Shown here one piece after another: positions 51,491 through 60,832 of a stretch of 64,000 nt of DNA (position 1 is its first letter; the number at the start of each line of letters is the position of its first letter). Source of the DNA: Vibrio nitrifigilis (GTDB lineage Bacteria > Pseudomonadota > Gammaproteobacteria > Enterobacterales > Vibrionaceae); contig NZ_JADPMR010000001.1 in NCBI RefSeq assembly GCF_015686695.1, positions 682,001 to 746,000 of the forward strand, in the 5' to 3' direction. The translations under genes were made by a program, and so were the position numbers. The notes beneath the pieces are model-generated. The model saw nothing but the letters and a program-made list of their open reading frames with translations. It made no database searches and was not told the origin of the DNA.

Positions 51491-52441
51491 ATGTATAGCA
51501 AAATATTAGGTACAGGCAGCTACCTGCCATCTCAGGTTCGTACGAATGCGGACTTGGAGAAAATGGTAGATACAAGTGATGAGTGGATTGTCACTCGCAC
51601 CGGAATCCGTGAGCGCCGTATTTCTGCTGAAAACGAAACAGTGGCAGATATGGCAACCATTGCTGCGCGTAATGCGATAGAAATGGCTGGTATCGATAAA
51701 AACGATATCGATATGATCATTGTCGGTACGACTAGTGGTAGCCATAACTTCCCATCATCTGCTTGTCAGGTTCAGGGGCAATTAGGTATCAAAGGTTGTC
51801 CAGCATTTGATATTGCTGCAGCGTGTTCAGGCTTTATTTATGCGTTATCTATCGCAGATCAACATATTAAATCAGGTATGTGTAAAAACGTACTTGTGAT
51901 CGGTGCTGATGCATTGTCAAAAACCTGCGATCCGACAGACCGTTCTACTATCATTCTATTTGGTGATGCAGCGGGTGCAGTAGTACTTGGTGCAAGTGAA
52001 GAGCCTGGTATCATCTCAACGCATATTAATGCGGATGGTGCATTCGGTGATTTATTAAGCCTTGAATCTCCAGAACGTGGTGGTGAAGCTGATAAATGGC
52101 TACACATGGTCGGTAATGAAGTATTTAAAGTCGCAGTGACTCAATTGTCTCGTTTAGTGAAAAACACACTAGCGGCTAATAATATGGACAAGTCAGAGTT
52201 GGATTGGTTGGTTCCGCATCAAGCGAACCTTCGTATCATTTCTGCGACAGCAAAGAAATTATCAATGTCACTAGATCAAGTGGTTGTGACACTAGATCGC
52301 CATGGTAATACATCAGCAGCAACTGTCCCGACTGCTCTCGATGAAGCGGTTCGTGACGGACGAATTCAACGCGGTCAAACGTTGCTTCTTGAAGCATTTG
52401 GCGGCGGCTTCACTTGGGGCTCTGCCCTCGTTAAGTTCTAG
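51491..52441 (+). CDS. fabH: 3-oxoacyl-ACP synthase III (KAS III)
   Basis: The 316-residue enzyme has the Cys112-His-Asn triad: Cys112 in AAACSGF, His in VPHQANLRI and Asn in RHGNTSAATVP. It condenses acetyl-CoA with malonyl-ACP to start fatty acid synthesis. It belongs to the plsX-fabH-fabD-fabG-acpP-fabF cluster. Confidence 0.97.
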   Translation: MYSKILGTGSYLPSQVRTNADLEKMVDTSDEWIVTRTGIRERRISAENETVADMATIAARNAIEMAGIDKNDIDMIIVGTTSGSHNFPSSACQVQGQLGIKGCPAFDIAAACSGFIYALSIADQHIKSGMCKNVLVIGADALSKTCDPTDRSTIILFGDAAGAVVLGASEEPGIISTHINADGAFGDLLSLESPERGGEADKWLHMVGNEVFKVAVTQLSRLVKNTLAANNMDKSELDWLVPHQANLRIISATAKKLSMSLDQVVVTLDRHGNTSAATVPTALDEAVRDGRIQRGQTLLLEAFGGGFTWGSALVKF

Positions 52442-52509
52442 TTAGACATTCGATTATAAGAGGCCAATTTGTGCTTCTTATAGTCATTCTTATTGAAAGG
52501 AAAAAAACA

Positions 52510-53433
52510 ATGAGCAAGTTTGCTATCGTCTTTCCAGGTCAAGGTTCTCAAGCGGTTGGAATGCTATCTGATCTTGGTGAACAGTATGATGTCGTAAAAC
52601 AAACATTTGCTGAAGCATCTGAAGCGCTAGGCTACGATCTATGGGCTTTAGTGCAAGATGGCCCTGCTGAAGATCTAAACCAAACTTTCCGCACACAGCC
52701 TGCATTATTAGCATCATCAGTGGCTATTTGGCGTGTATGGCAAGAACAAGGTTTAGAACAGCCTGAAGTTTTTGCAGGTCACAGCCTAGGTGAATATTCT
52801 GCGCTTGTTTGTGCTGGAGTTATCGACTTTAAAGAAGCGATTAAGTTAGTTGCTCTACGTGGTGAACTAATGCAAGCTGCGGTTCCTGCAGGAACTGGCG
52901 CAATGTACGCTATCATCGGTCTAGGTGATGACGAAATCGCGAAAGCATGTGAAGAAGCTGCACAAGGTGAAGTGGTTTCTCCAGTTAACTTTAATTCTCC
53001 TGGTCAAGTCGTTATCGCTGGTCAAAAAGCAGCAGTAGAACGTGCAGGTGCTTTGTGTAAAGAAGCGGGCGCTAAACGTGCTCTTCCTCTTCCTGTTTCA
53101 GTACCTTCGCACTGTGCTCTAATGAAACCAGCAGCGGATAAACTTGCTGAAGCATTAAAAGAGATTGAATTTAACGCACCGCAAATCCCTGTTATTAACA
53201 ATGTGGATGTAGCGGCTGAAACTGCACCAGAAAAAATTAAAGATGCGCTTGTTCGTCAACTTTACAGCCCAGTTCGTTGGACTGAAGGCGTACAAAAAAT
53301 GCATGAGCAAGGCGTTGAAAAATTATTCGAAGTTGGTCCAGGTAAAGTTCTTACTGGTCTAACGAAACGTATTGTTAAAGCCCTTGACGCAGCCGCCGTG
53401 AATACTGTGGCTTCACTTGAAGCGGTTAAGTAA
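52510..53433 (+). CDS. fabD: Malonyl-CoA:ACP transacylase
   Basis: The ATG at 52510 (MSKFAIVFPGQGSQAVG) follows GAAAGGAAA; upstream in-frame codons are not conserved. The 307-residue enzyme has the catalytic Ser92 in GHSLGEYSAL and the catalytic His in VPSHCALM. It loads malonyl groups on ACP. It is followed 16 bases later by fabG. Confidence 0.97.
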   Translation: MSKFAIVFPGQGSQAVGMLSDLGEQYDVVKQTFAEASEALGYDLWALVQDGPAEDLNQTFRTQPALLASSVAIWRVWQEQGLEQPEVFAGHSLGEYSALVCAGVIDFKEAIKLVALRGELMQAAVPAGTGAMYAIIGLGDDEIAKACEEAAQGEVVSPVNFNSPGQVVIAGQKAAVERAGALCKEAGAKRALPLPVSVPSHCALMKPAADKLAEALKEIEFNAPQIPVINNVDVAAETAPEKIKDALVRQLYSPVRWTEGVQKMHEQGVEKLFEVGPGKVLTGLTKRIVKALDAAAVNTVASLEAVK

Positions 53434-53449
53434 AGAGTAGGATATAAAC

Positions 53450-54196
53450 ATGAGTAATTTCATGAGCCTTGAAGGTAAAGTTGCCCTAGTTACTGGCGCT
53501 AGCCGTGGTATCGGTCGTGCGATCGCTGAGCATCTTGTTGCTCGCGGTGCGACCGTTGTTGGTACTGCAACTAGTGACAATGGTGCTGAAGCAATCAGTG
53601 CTTATCTAGGCGACAATGGTAAAGGTCTGGCACTTAACGTAACAGACGTTGCTTCTATCGAAGCTGTATTAAAAAGCATTAACGATGAGTTCGGTGCGGT
53701 CGACATTCTTGTCAATAACGCGGGTATTACTCGTGATAACCTATTGATGCGAATGAAAGATGATGAGTGGACAGACATTCTAGACACTAACCTAACATCG
53801 ATCTTCCGTCTATCTAAAGCAGTGCTACGTGGCATGATGAAAAAACGCCACGGTCGTATTATCAACATCGGTTCGGTTGTTGGTACTATGGGCAACGCGG
53901 GTCAAACTAACTACGCTGCAGCAAAAGCTGGCGTGATTGGTTTCACTAAGTCAATGGCACGCGAAGTTGCATCTCGTGGCGTAACAGTGAATACTGTGGC
54001 TCCTGGTTTTATCGAAACAGATATGACTAAAGCGCTAAACGATGAACAACGTGCTGCTACACTTGCACAAGTTCCTGCGGGTCGTCTGGGCGATCCTAGT
54101 GAAATTGCTTCAGCGGTTGCTTTTTTAGCATCTAACGAAGCGGGGTACATTACTGGCGAAACATTGCACGTTAACGGCGGAATGTACATGGTTTGA
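53450..54196 (+). CDS. fabG: 3-oxoacyl-ACP reductase
   Basis: The 248-residue SDR has TGASRGIGRAIAE, NNAGITRDNLLMRMKD and the catalytic YAAAK, with GETLHVNGGMYM at its end, all typical of FabG. The first ATG, 11 bases after TAGGAT, is preferred; an ATG four codons on is possible. It reduces 3-ketoacyl-ACP with NADPH. Confidence 0.97.
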   Translation: MSNFMSLEGKVALVTGASRGIGRAIAEHLVARGATVVGTATSDNGAEAISAYLGDNGKGLALNVTDVASIEAVLKSINDEFGAVDILVNNAGITRDNLLMRMKDDEWTDILDTNLTSIFRLSKAVLRGMMKKRHGRIINIGSVVGTMGNAGQTNYAAAKAGVIGFTKSMAREVASRGVTVNTVAPGFIETDMTKALNDEQRAATLAQVPAGRLGDPSEIASAVAFLASNEAGYITGETLHVNGGMYMV

Positions 54197-54428
54197 TACC
54201 ATTTCTTACTGAGTCGGATATAAACTTGTGTTAGAATTCCGTCTCTTTAAGAAGATTGAAAGTTATTTGGACATAATCTGTGCATGATAACTCTCAATAT
54301 TGGTATGAATTTCGGTTAAAATCGTCAAAATTGTGGTTTGACCAGCAAGGTCCCCCTTGCAACTTTCCCTAGTTCTAATAAACTACGGAATCATCGCATT
54401 AGGCGAAATCTGTAAAGGAAAAGAAAAA
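54197..54428. promoter_or_regulatory. acpP leader region
   Basis: These 232 bases contain at least one promoter-like sequence (for example TTGTGTTAGAAT near 54226) and the TAAAGGAA ribosome site of acpP. acpP usually has its own strong promoter within the fab cluster. No gene is seen. Confidence 0.4.
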
Positions 54429-54662
54429 ATGAGCAACATCGAAGAACGCGTAAAGAAAATCATTGTTGAACAGCTAGGTGTAGACGAAGCAGAAGTTAAA
54501 AACGAAGCTTCTTTCGTTGAAGATCTAGGTGCTGATTCTCTAGACACTGTAGAGCTAGTTATGGCTCTAGAAGAGGAATTCGACACTGAGATTCCTGATG
54601 AAGAAGCAGAGAAAATCACTACTGTTCAAGCTGCGATCGACTACGTTAACAGCGCTCAGTAA
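54429..54662 (+). CDS. acpP: Acyl carrier protein
   Basis: The 77-residue acidic protein starts at 54429 (MSNIEERVKKIIVEQL) after a GTAAAGGAAAAG site. Ser37 in DLGADSLDTVEL is the 4'-phosphopantetheine site. It carries growing acyl chains in fatty acid synthesis. A strong terminator follows, limiting read-through to fabF. Confidence 0.98.
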   Translation: MSNIEERVKKIIVEQLGVDEAEVKNEASFVEDLGADSLDTVELVMALEEEFDTEIPDEEAEKITTVQAAIDYVNSAQ

Positions 54663-54672
54663 TATCTCTCCC

Positions 54673-54702
54673 CAGGCGGCCCTCTGGCCGCCTGAGTTTT
54701 TT
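54673..54702 (+). terminator. Rho-independent terminator of acpP
   Basis: CAGGCGGCC-CTCT-GGCCGCCTG is a perfect nine-base GC-rich stem followed by AGTTTTTT, 10 bases after acpP. Confidence 0.93.
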
Positions 54703-54747
54703 ATAACTCATCTATACCTCTCATAGAATTTTTCAATTCCGGAGAAT

Positions 54748-56001
54748 ATGATCGTGTCCAAGCGTCGTGTCGTTGTCACTGGCATGGGTATGTTGTCACC
54801 GGTAGGCAACACAGTAGAATCTTCTTGGAAAGCCCTGCTAGCTGGTCAAAGTGGTATCGAAAATATCGAACACTTTGATACTACTAATTTTTCAACTCGT
54901 TTCGCAGGTTTAGTTAATGATTTTAACTGCGAAGAGTACATGTCTAAAAAAGATGCTCGTAAAATGGATTTATTTATCCAATACGGTATCGCTGCGGGTA
55001 TTCAAGCTTTAGACGATTCTGGTCTAGAAATCACCCCAGAATTTGCGCCACGTATCGGTGTGGCAATTGGTTCTGGTATTGGTGGTTTGGATCTTATCGA
55101 GAAAGGCCATACCGCTTTAGTGGAAAAAGGCCCACGTAAAGTAAGCCCATTCTTTGTTCCTTCAACTATTGTCAATATGGTTGCGGGTAACCTTTCTATT
55201 ATGCGTGGTCTGCGCGGTCCAAATATCGCGATTTCTACTGCATGTACAACTGGCCTACATAACATCGGCCATGCTGCACGTATGATTGCTTACGGTGATG
55301 CAGAAGCGATGGTGGCAGGTGGTGCTGAAAAAGCATCTACACCTCTAGGTATGGCTGGCTTTGGTGCTGCAAAAGCGCTTTCTACTCGTAACGATGAGCC
55401 ACAAAAAGCTTCTCGTCCATGGGATAAAGACCGTGATGGTTTTGTTCTGGGCGACGGCGCTGGCATTATGGTTCTAGAAGAGTATGAACATGCAAAAGCT
55501 CGTGGTGCGAAGATTTACGCTGAACTTGTTGGCTTCGGTATGTCTGGTGATGCTTATCATATGACTTCACCTAGTGCTGATGGGTCTGGCGGCGCGCTAG
55601 CGATGTCTGCGGCTATCCGTGATGCAGGTTTAGACGGTGCTCAAATCGGTTACGTGAATGCTCACGGTACATCAACTCCAGCGGGTGATGTGGCTGAAGT
55701 GAAAGGTATTAAATTGGCATTAGGTGAAGAAGGGTCGAAAAGCGTTCTTGTTTCTTCAACTAAGTCTATGACTGGTCACTTATTGGGTGCTGCAGGCTCT
55801 GTAGAGTCAATCATCACTATTATGTCGCTTGTTGATCAAATCGTTCCACCAACCATTAACCTGGACAACCCAGAAGAAGGTTTGGATATTGATTTGGTTC
55901 CTAACACTGCACGTAAAGTGGAAGGCATGGAGTACGCAATGTGTAACTCATTTGGTTTCGGTGGTACTAACGGTTCACTGATTTTCAAACGCGTACAATA
56001 A
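54748..56001 (+). CDS. fabF: 3-oxoacyl-ACP synthase II (KAS II)
   Basis: The 417-residue enzyme has the Cys-His-His triad, with the nucleophile in ISTACTTG, and VNAHGTSTPAGD and KSMTGHLLGAAG for the histidines. It elongates acyl-ACP and in relatives governs temperature-dependent cis-vaccenate formation. The ATG at 54748 is taken; a GTG two codons on (54754, MSKRRVVVTG) has better spacing from CCGGAG and is equally possible. A terminator follows. Confidence 0.96.
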   Translation: MIVSKRRVVVTGMGMLSPVGNTVESSWKALLAGQSGIENIEHFDTTNFSTRFAGLVNDFNCEEYMSKKDARKMDLFIQYGIAAGIQALDDSGLEITPEFAPRIGVAIGSGIGGLDLIEKGHTALVEKGPRKVSPFFVPSTIVNMVAGNLSIMRGLRGPNIAISTACTTGLHNIGHAARMIAYGDAEAMVAGGAEKASTPLGMAGFGAAKALSTRNDEPQKASRPWDKDRDGFVLGDGAGIMVLEEYEHAKARGAKIYAELVGFGMSGDAYHMTSPSADGSGGALAMSAAIRDAGLDGAQIGYVNAHGTSTPAGDVAEVKGIKLALGEEGSKSVLVSSTKSMTGHLLGAAGSVESIITIMSLVDQIVPPTINLDNPEEGLDIDLVPNTARKVEGMEYAMCNSFGFGGTNGSLIFKRVQ

Positions 56002-56062
56002 ACCAATAGTATTAATTGGTTTAAGTCTACCTTATCTATATGATGAATTGAGACTTGAGTTA

Positions 56063-56099
56063 GAACGGCTTGATGCATAGCATTAAGCCGTTCGTTTTT
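56063..56099 (+). terminator. Rho-independent terminator of fabF
   Basis: GAACGGCTT pairs with AAGCCGTTC across a 13-base loop and is followed by GTTTTT, 60 bases after fabF. Confidence 0.82.
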
Positions 56100-56214
56100 C
56101 TGGTCTATAACATTTTAACCCGCATCAAGTTATAAGATGGTAGGCTTTTCATTCTACTTATAATGATTAGATAATTAATAGATTGGGTATAACGACTGTA
56201 AGCAAGGATGAGTC

Positions 56215-57021
56215 ATGGTTTGGGTAAATGGCAAAGTGAGCGAACATGTCGCCGTAGGTGACCGCTCTTTCCAATATGGTGATGGATGTTTCACTACTAT
56301 CCTGACTTGTCATGGTCAGATCCAGCGTTGGGAATTGCATTTAGAGCGGATGCGCTCATGCATCGATGCGTTGGGAATGACTCAACCTGATTGGACTCTC
56401 ATCGAGCAATGGTTAGCAATGGCCATTTTACCAGATGCTAAAGCCGGCCTAAAATTGCACGTTAGCCGCGGTAGCGGTGGGCGTGGCTACAGTCCTGCTC
56501 AAGTTAGCCATCCCAATGTTACTATTAGCAACTTTGCATTTCCTGAGCACTACATTCAATGGCAACAGTCAGGGATAACGCTTGGGATCTGCCAAAAAAA
56601 AATGGGGTTAAATCCTTTACTCGCAGGTCATAAACACAACAATAGGCTCGAGCAAGTATTGCTGAAAGCTGAGATGGAACAGCACGGCTTTAGCGATGGG
56701 ATCTGTGTTGATCTTCGCGACTATATTGTTGAAACAACAATGGCAAACGTATTTTGGTTCAGTAATAGGCAGTTATTTACTCCTGATTTGACGATGGCAG
56801 GAGTAGCCGGTACGGCACGAAAAACTGTGTTAGAACTTTGTTCGAAACTAGAAGTTGATGTTCATATTGGGCATTATACTCTGCAAGATATAAAACACGC
56901 TGAAGAGGTGTTTGTGTCGAATGCGATTATGGGAATTGTTCCAGTTTGCCAGATTGGTGAACAAGAGTATTCAATAGGAAATCAAACACGACGTCTTCAG
57001 GAGAATTTTCATTCGTGCTAA
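56215..57021 (+). CDS. pabC: Aminodeoxychorismate lyase
   Basis: The 268-residue class IV PLP enzyme has RSFQYGDGCFTTI near the N-terminus, LKLHVSRGSGGRGY in the middle, a HKHNNRLEQVLLKAE segment holding the probable PLP lysine, and ETTMANVFWF. It converts 4-amino-4-deoxychorismate to p-aminobenzoate for folate. Its end overlaps the mltG start by 7 bases, giving the conserved pabC-mltG-tmk-holB order. Confidence 0.94.
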   Translation: MVWVNGKVSEHVAVGDRSFQYGDGCFTTILTCHGQIQRWELHLERMRSCIDALGMTQPDWTLIEQWLAMAILPDAKAGLKLHVSRGSGGRGYSPAQVSHPNVTISNFAFPEHYIQWQQSGITLGICQKKMGLNPLLAGHKHNNRLEQVLLKAEMEQHGFSDGICVDLRDYIVETTMANVFWFSNRQLFTPDLTMAGVAGTARKTVLELCSKLEVDVHIGHYTLQDIKHAEEVFVSNAIMGIVPVCQIGEQEYSIGNQTRRLQENFHSC

Positions 57022-58031
57022 AGAAACTCGCCATTATTGCTATCGCTCTCATTATTGTTATGACGGGTGGTTATCTCTTTATCAATTCAAAAGTGACGCA
57101 GTATCTGCAACAACCTCTGGTGATTCAAGATGCTAAGGTCATTACTATTCCTTCTGGCGCGAATATTAATCGTGCGCTCTCCATTTTGCAGAAGCATCAG
57201 TGGATTCACACCAGCTTTTCTGAACGTTTTGTGCGAAGGGTTAGGCCCGATCTGGTCAATATCAAAGCTGGCACTTATCAGCTCACGCCGAAGATGTCTC
57301 TGACTGATGCTTTACAGGTATTTAACTCTGGTAAAGAGCACCAATTTGCGATTACTTTCGTCGAAGGAAGTCGTTTTTCGGAGTGGCGACAAATACTAGA
57401 CAATACCCCATATCTCAAACATACGATTAAAGATGAGAGCGAAGCCGATATCGCTAAGTCTTTAAATATCGAGCACGATAAGCTCGAAGGTTTATTTCTC
57501 GCCGAAACATATCACTTTACCGCAGGTGAAAGCGACTTAGATATTTTACGTCGTGCGCATAAAAAGCTTATGGCCTACTTAGATAGCGAATGGCAGAAAA
57601 AAAATAAAGATTTACCGCTTAAGTCACCTTACGAAGCATTAATTCTCGCCTCGATCATCGAAAAAGAGACCGCTATTGAGAGTGAACGTGAGAGGATCGC
57701 TTCGGTATTTGTCAATCGCCTGAATAAACACATGCGCTTACAAACGGACCCAACTGTCATTTATGGCATGGGAGATCATTACCAAGGTAATATACGTCGC
57801 CAGGATTTACGCCATAAAACACCATACAATACGTACGTTATTTATGGGCTGCCACCAACGCCAATCGCCATGGTGGGTAAAAATGCAGTGAATGCCGCTT
57901 TGCATCCAGAAGATTCAGATTATCTCTATTTTGTCGCTAGTGGTAATGGCGGACATGTTTTCTCGAAAACTTTAAACGAACACAATCGCGCAGTACGCGC
58001 TTACTTAAGATATCTTAGAAGTCACAAATGA
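57015..58031 (+). CDS. mltG: Endolytic peptidoglycan transglycosylase MltG (YceG)
   Basis: The 338-residue protein starts with GTG, has one N-terminal membrane helix (about residues 4-24), a LysM-like region and the YceG catalytic core with LASIIEKETAIESER (catalytic Glu), RLQTDPTVIYG and YNTYVIYGLPPTPI. It cuts nascent glycan strands and may act as a terminator of peptidoglycan synthesis. It overlaps pabC by 7 and tmk by 4 bases. Confidence 0.95.
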   Translation: MLKKLAIIAIALIIVMTGGYLFINSKVTQYLQQPLVIQDAKVITIPSGANINRALSILQKHQWIHTSFSERFVRRVRPDLVNIKAGTYQLTPKMSLTDALQVFNSGKEHQFAITFVEGSRFSEWRQILDNTPYLKHTIKDESEADIAKSLNIEHDKLEGLFLAETYHFTAGESDLDILRRAHKKLMAYLDSEWQKKNKDLPLKSPYEALILASIIEKETAIESERERIASVFVNRLNKHMRLQTDPTVIYGMGDHYQGNIRRQDLRHKTPYNTYVIYGLPPTPIAMVGKNAVNAALHPEDSDYLYFVASGNGGHVFSKTLNEHNRAVRAYLRYLRSHK

Positions 58032-58654
58032 ACGGTAAATTTATAGTCATTGAAGGTCTTGAAGGGGCCGGTAAAAGCACGGCAATCGAGGCAGTCCTTG
58101 CGACCTTAACAGCGCATAATATTGATAATTTGGTTCGTACTCGTGAGCCTGGTGGTACGGTATTGGCCGAAAAAATGCGTGCTTTAGTAAAAGAAGAGCA
58201 TGAAGGTGAAACGCTTCAAGATATGACGGAGCTATTGCTCATGTACGCTGCGCGCGTGCAATTGGTTGAAAACGTGATTAAGCCAGCTTTAGCGCAAGGG
58301 GCGTGGGTAGTCGGCGATCGTCATGATCTTTCATCACAAGCTTATCAAGGTGGTGGTCGTCAGATCAGTACCGAGACGATGGACAGTTTAAAGCGTACGA
58401 CTTTAGGTGACTTTAAGCCTGATTTTACGTTGTACCTTGATATTGATCCTCGAGTCGGATTAGAGCGTGCCCGTGGGCGTGGTGAGTTAGATAGAATTGA
58501 AAAAATGGACATCAGTTTCTTTGAACGTACTCGAGCACGCTACCAAGTATTAGCCGCTCAAGACGATTCTATTGTTACGATCAACGCTGAACAATCGATT
58601 GAACAGGTCGCAGCTGATATTCGTAGAGCACTAGAAAACTGGTTAAAGGAATAA
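58028..58654 (+). CDS. tmk: Thymidylate kinase
   Basis: The 208-residue kinase has the P-loop GLEGAGKST (residues about 9-17), the TREPGGT motif and the DRHDLSSQAYQGGGR lid-adjacent segment. It phosphorylates dTMP to dTDP. It overlaps mltG by four bases and is followed by holB after ten. Confidence 0.97.
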   Translation: MNGKFIVIEGLEGAGKSTAIEAVLATLTAHNIDNLVRTREPGGTVLAEKMRALVKEEHEGETLQDMTELLLMYAARVQLVENVIKPALAQGAWVVGDRHDLSSQAYQGGGRQISTETMDSLKRTTLGDFKPDFTLYLDIDPRVGLERARGRGELDRIEKMDISFFERTRARYQVLAAQDDSIVTINAEQSIEQVAADIRRALENWLKE

Positions 58655-58664
58655 GGTTAGGCGT

Positions 58665-59630
58665 ATGTCTTCGTTATACCCTTGGTTAGCTGAACCTTGG
58701 CAACAGTGGCAGCAGAGGTTAGACGACGGTACTTTTGCTCATGCGACATTAATACTAAGTCAGCAGGGGATGGGGGCCTTTCAGTTAGCGGAGCAGTTTG
58801 CGCGCGCTCTGATGTGCACGACCTATACCAGCGAGCCATGTGGATTTTGCCATGGATGTGGGCTGATGAATTCAGGCAGCCATCCTGACTACCACGTGGT
58901 TCGCCCTGAAAAAGAAGGGAAGGCGATTACTGTTGATCAGATAAGACAGTGTAACCGGTGGGCGCAGGAGTCTTCGCAGCTTTCTGGCTATCGCATTATT
59001 GTGATTGAGCCTGCTGAGGCTATGAATGAGTCGGCAGCAAATGCCTTGCTTAAAACTTTGGAAGAGCCTCCTGAAAAGTGCGTGTTTGTTTTATTGACTC
59101 ACCAAGCTAATCATTTGTTGCCAACAATAGTCAGCCGTTGTCAAAAATTAATTATCCAGACACCAGCTGCGCAGAATGTGAGTGATTGGGTCGGCACGAC
59201 ACTTAACCAAGCCATTCCACCATTTGCGGCACATTTACATGATAACTCCCCATTGCTTACCAAAGCATTTATAGAAGAGGGAGGAGTCAAGCAATATAAC
59301 GCAGTAGAGCAAAGTTTTATCAGTTCTCTTGCTGGTGATATGAGTGCCGCTTTAGAATGTGCAAAATTGATCGCTCAATCACCCACCAGACATTTAAGCT
59401 GGTTATGGTATTTACTCAGTGACGCACAGAAGGTTCAGTTTGCTGTCAGCCAACCTGCGCAATTGCCGGGGGCTCAAGCTGTCTCTGAACTCCTGAGCTA
59501 CAATGTGTTGTACCAACAAAGCCATAAGCTACTTGAAATGATGGAGCAATTGCGAGTCTTTAGTGGTTTAAATGCAGAACTTCTTATTACTAACTGGCTA
59601 TTTAATATTAACGAGGAAACATGTTTGTAG
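58665..59630 (+). CDS. holB: DNA polymerase III subunit delta'
   Basis: The 321-residue clamp-loader subunit has four cysteines in the zinc module (CTTYTSEPCGFCHGC), the SExANALLKTLEEPP segment (ESAANALLKTLEEPP) and SRC (IVSRCQKL) sensor motif, and no functional Walker A, all as expected for delta'. It is part of the clamp loader that opens the beta clamp. It overlaps tatD by 10 bases. Confidence 0.94.
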   Translation: MSSLYPWLAEPWQQWQQRLDDGTFAHATLILSQQGMGAFQLAEQFARALMCTTYTSEPCGFCHGCGLMNSGSHPDYHVVRPEKEGKAITVDQIRQCNRWAQESSQLSGYRIIVIEPAEAMNESAANALLKTLEEPPEKCVFVLLTHQANHLLPTIVSRCQKLIIQTPAAQNVSDWVGTTLNQAIPPFAAHLHDNSPLLTKAFIEEGGVKQYNAVEQSFISSLAGDMSAALECAKLIAQSPTRHLSWLWYLLSDAQKVQFAVSQPAQLPGAQAVSELLSYNVLYQQSHKLLEMMEQLRVFSGLNAELLITNWLFNINEETCL

Positions 59631-60493
59631 ATTCTCACTGTCATCTCGACAAGCTCGATTACGACGAGTTACATACTGGTATTGACGATGTCTTAAATAA
59701 AGCGGCAGAAGTGAACGTTAATGAGTTTCTATCAGTCAACTGTACGTTAGATAGCTTCTCTGAAATGTTGGAATTGATTGAGCCACATAAAAATGTACAC
59801 GCGTCATGTGGAGTGCATCCTCTCGATGTTGAAAGCGAATTTTCGCTCGATATTTTTCGTCGTTATGCTCAGCATCCGCGAGTTGTGGCGATTGGTGAAA
59901 CAGGATTAGATTACCATTACAAACCTGAAACAGCCGATTTGCAGAAATTGCGCTTTAAGCAGCAAGTTGAATTGGCCGTGGAGCTTAATAAGCCACTAAT
60001 TATTCATACCCGTAATGCCCGACAAGATACATTGGACATTTTACGCGCAGGTGGGGCAGAGCGCTGTGGTGGTGTTATTCACTGTTTTACCGAAGATTTG
60101 GCATTTGCTGAAGCGGCGATGGAACTTGGGTTTTACATTTCAATTTCTGGTATTGTGACATTTCGCCAAGCTGATGAATTAAAAGAAGTGGTTAAACAGT
60201 TGCCACTTGAGCGTTTGCTTATTGAAACAGATTCTCCTTATCTTGCGCCCGTACCGCATCGTGGTAAACAAAATCAACCGGCTTATGTCGTTGAGGTTGC
60301 GGCTTATATTGCGCAATTGAAAGGAATTTCTGTTGCGCAAGTGGCTGAAACTACAACGAAAAACTTCAAAACGCTTTTTTTTGCGTTAGAAAATTATGTT
60401 GCGTTAAAAGGGAGCCGTCGCTCCCTTTTTTGCTATAAAACTGGTTTTATAGTGTGGTGTATGTGTTTATTCAACAAACTGTTCAATGCGTAA
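59621..60493 (+). CDS. ycfH: TatD family DNase (YcfH) with aberrant C-terminal extension
   Basis: This metal-dependent hydrolase of the TIM-barrel TatD family has the metal ligands in FVDSHCHLD, VAIGETGLDYH, IIHTRNA, IHCFTE and IETDSPYLAPVPHRG. The normal C-terminal TTKNFKTLF is followed here by about 35 extra residues that read through the terminator hairpin. A run of eight T residues (60375-60382) lies just before: with one T fewer the frame would stop at 60387-60389, giving about 255 residues and the usual end. The extension is therefore likely a +1 slip or a sequencing artefact. Substrates are unclear; some TatD proteins are 3'-5' exonucleases. Confidence 0.88.
   Translation: MFVDSHCHLDKLDYDELHTGIDDVLNKAAEVNVNEFLSVNCTLDSFSEMLELIEPHKNVHASCGVHPLDVESEFSLDIFRRYAQHPRVVAIGETGLDYHYKPETADLQKLRFKQQVELAVELNKPLIIHTRNARQDTLDILRAGGAERCGGVIHCFTEDLAFAEAAMELGFYISISGIVTFRQADELKEVVKQLPLERLLIETDSPYLAPVPHRGKQNQPAYVVEVAAYIAQLKGISVAQVAETTTKNFKTLFFALENYVALKGSRRSLFCYKTGFIVWCMCLFNKLFNA
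60408..60431 (+). terminator. Rho-independent terminator of the holB-tatD operon
   Basis: AAGGGAGC-CGTC-GCTCCCTT is a perfect eight-base stem with a TTTTTT run. It lies inside the extended tatD frame, which supports an intended earlier stop. Confidence 0.87.
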
Positions 60494-60832
60494 GCAATTA
60501 AACTCCATGGATAAATTTGCTGGACGAAAAAGCTTGTCTACGTCATTTCTTTGTATCGCGAAATTATTACTTTTAAGTAAAAAATAACAGAAAAACAAAT
60601 GGTTAGATTTACATTTGATTGATTGTTAGCCGTTGCTTATTGTGATCTGTTTATTACTTTGCAACTAAATTTCGTTACTCGCTGGAAAGTTTGAGGCTCA
60701 TCAAGATATATTTAGAGCCGGAAAATATAATGCATCATGCAGTTACATTTCCTTGGGGACTAACACTATGGCTACGGGGGTGTGCCGTTAGAACCCAAAC
60801 TATTCTAATAACTCAATCAGGAGCATAAATCT
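60494..60832. promoter_or_regulatory. Leader region of ptsG
   Basis: A 339-base region leading to ptsG, with AGGAG about ten bases before its ATG. A TGTGATCT half-site near 60640 could be part of a CRP site, but the second half is poor. A GGCTACGGGGG...CCGTTAG stretch near 60770 may form leader structure. No gene is seen. Confidence 0.4.

Noticed and set aside
54357..54428. Extended N-terminus of acyl carrier protein
   Set aside because: The frame is open upstream but ACP begins MSNIEERVKK; the upstream part contains the TAAAGGAA ribosome site and is not conserved.
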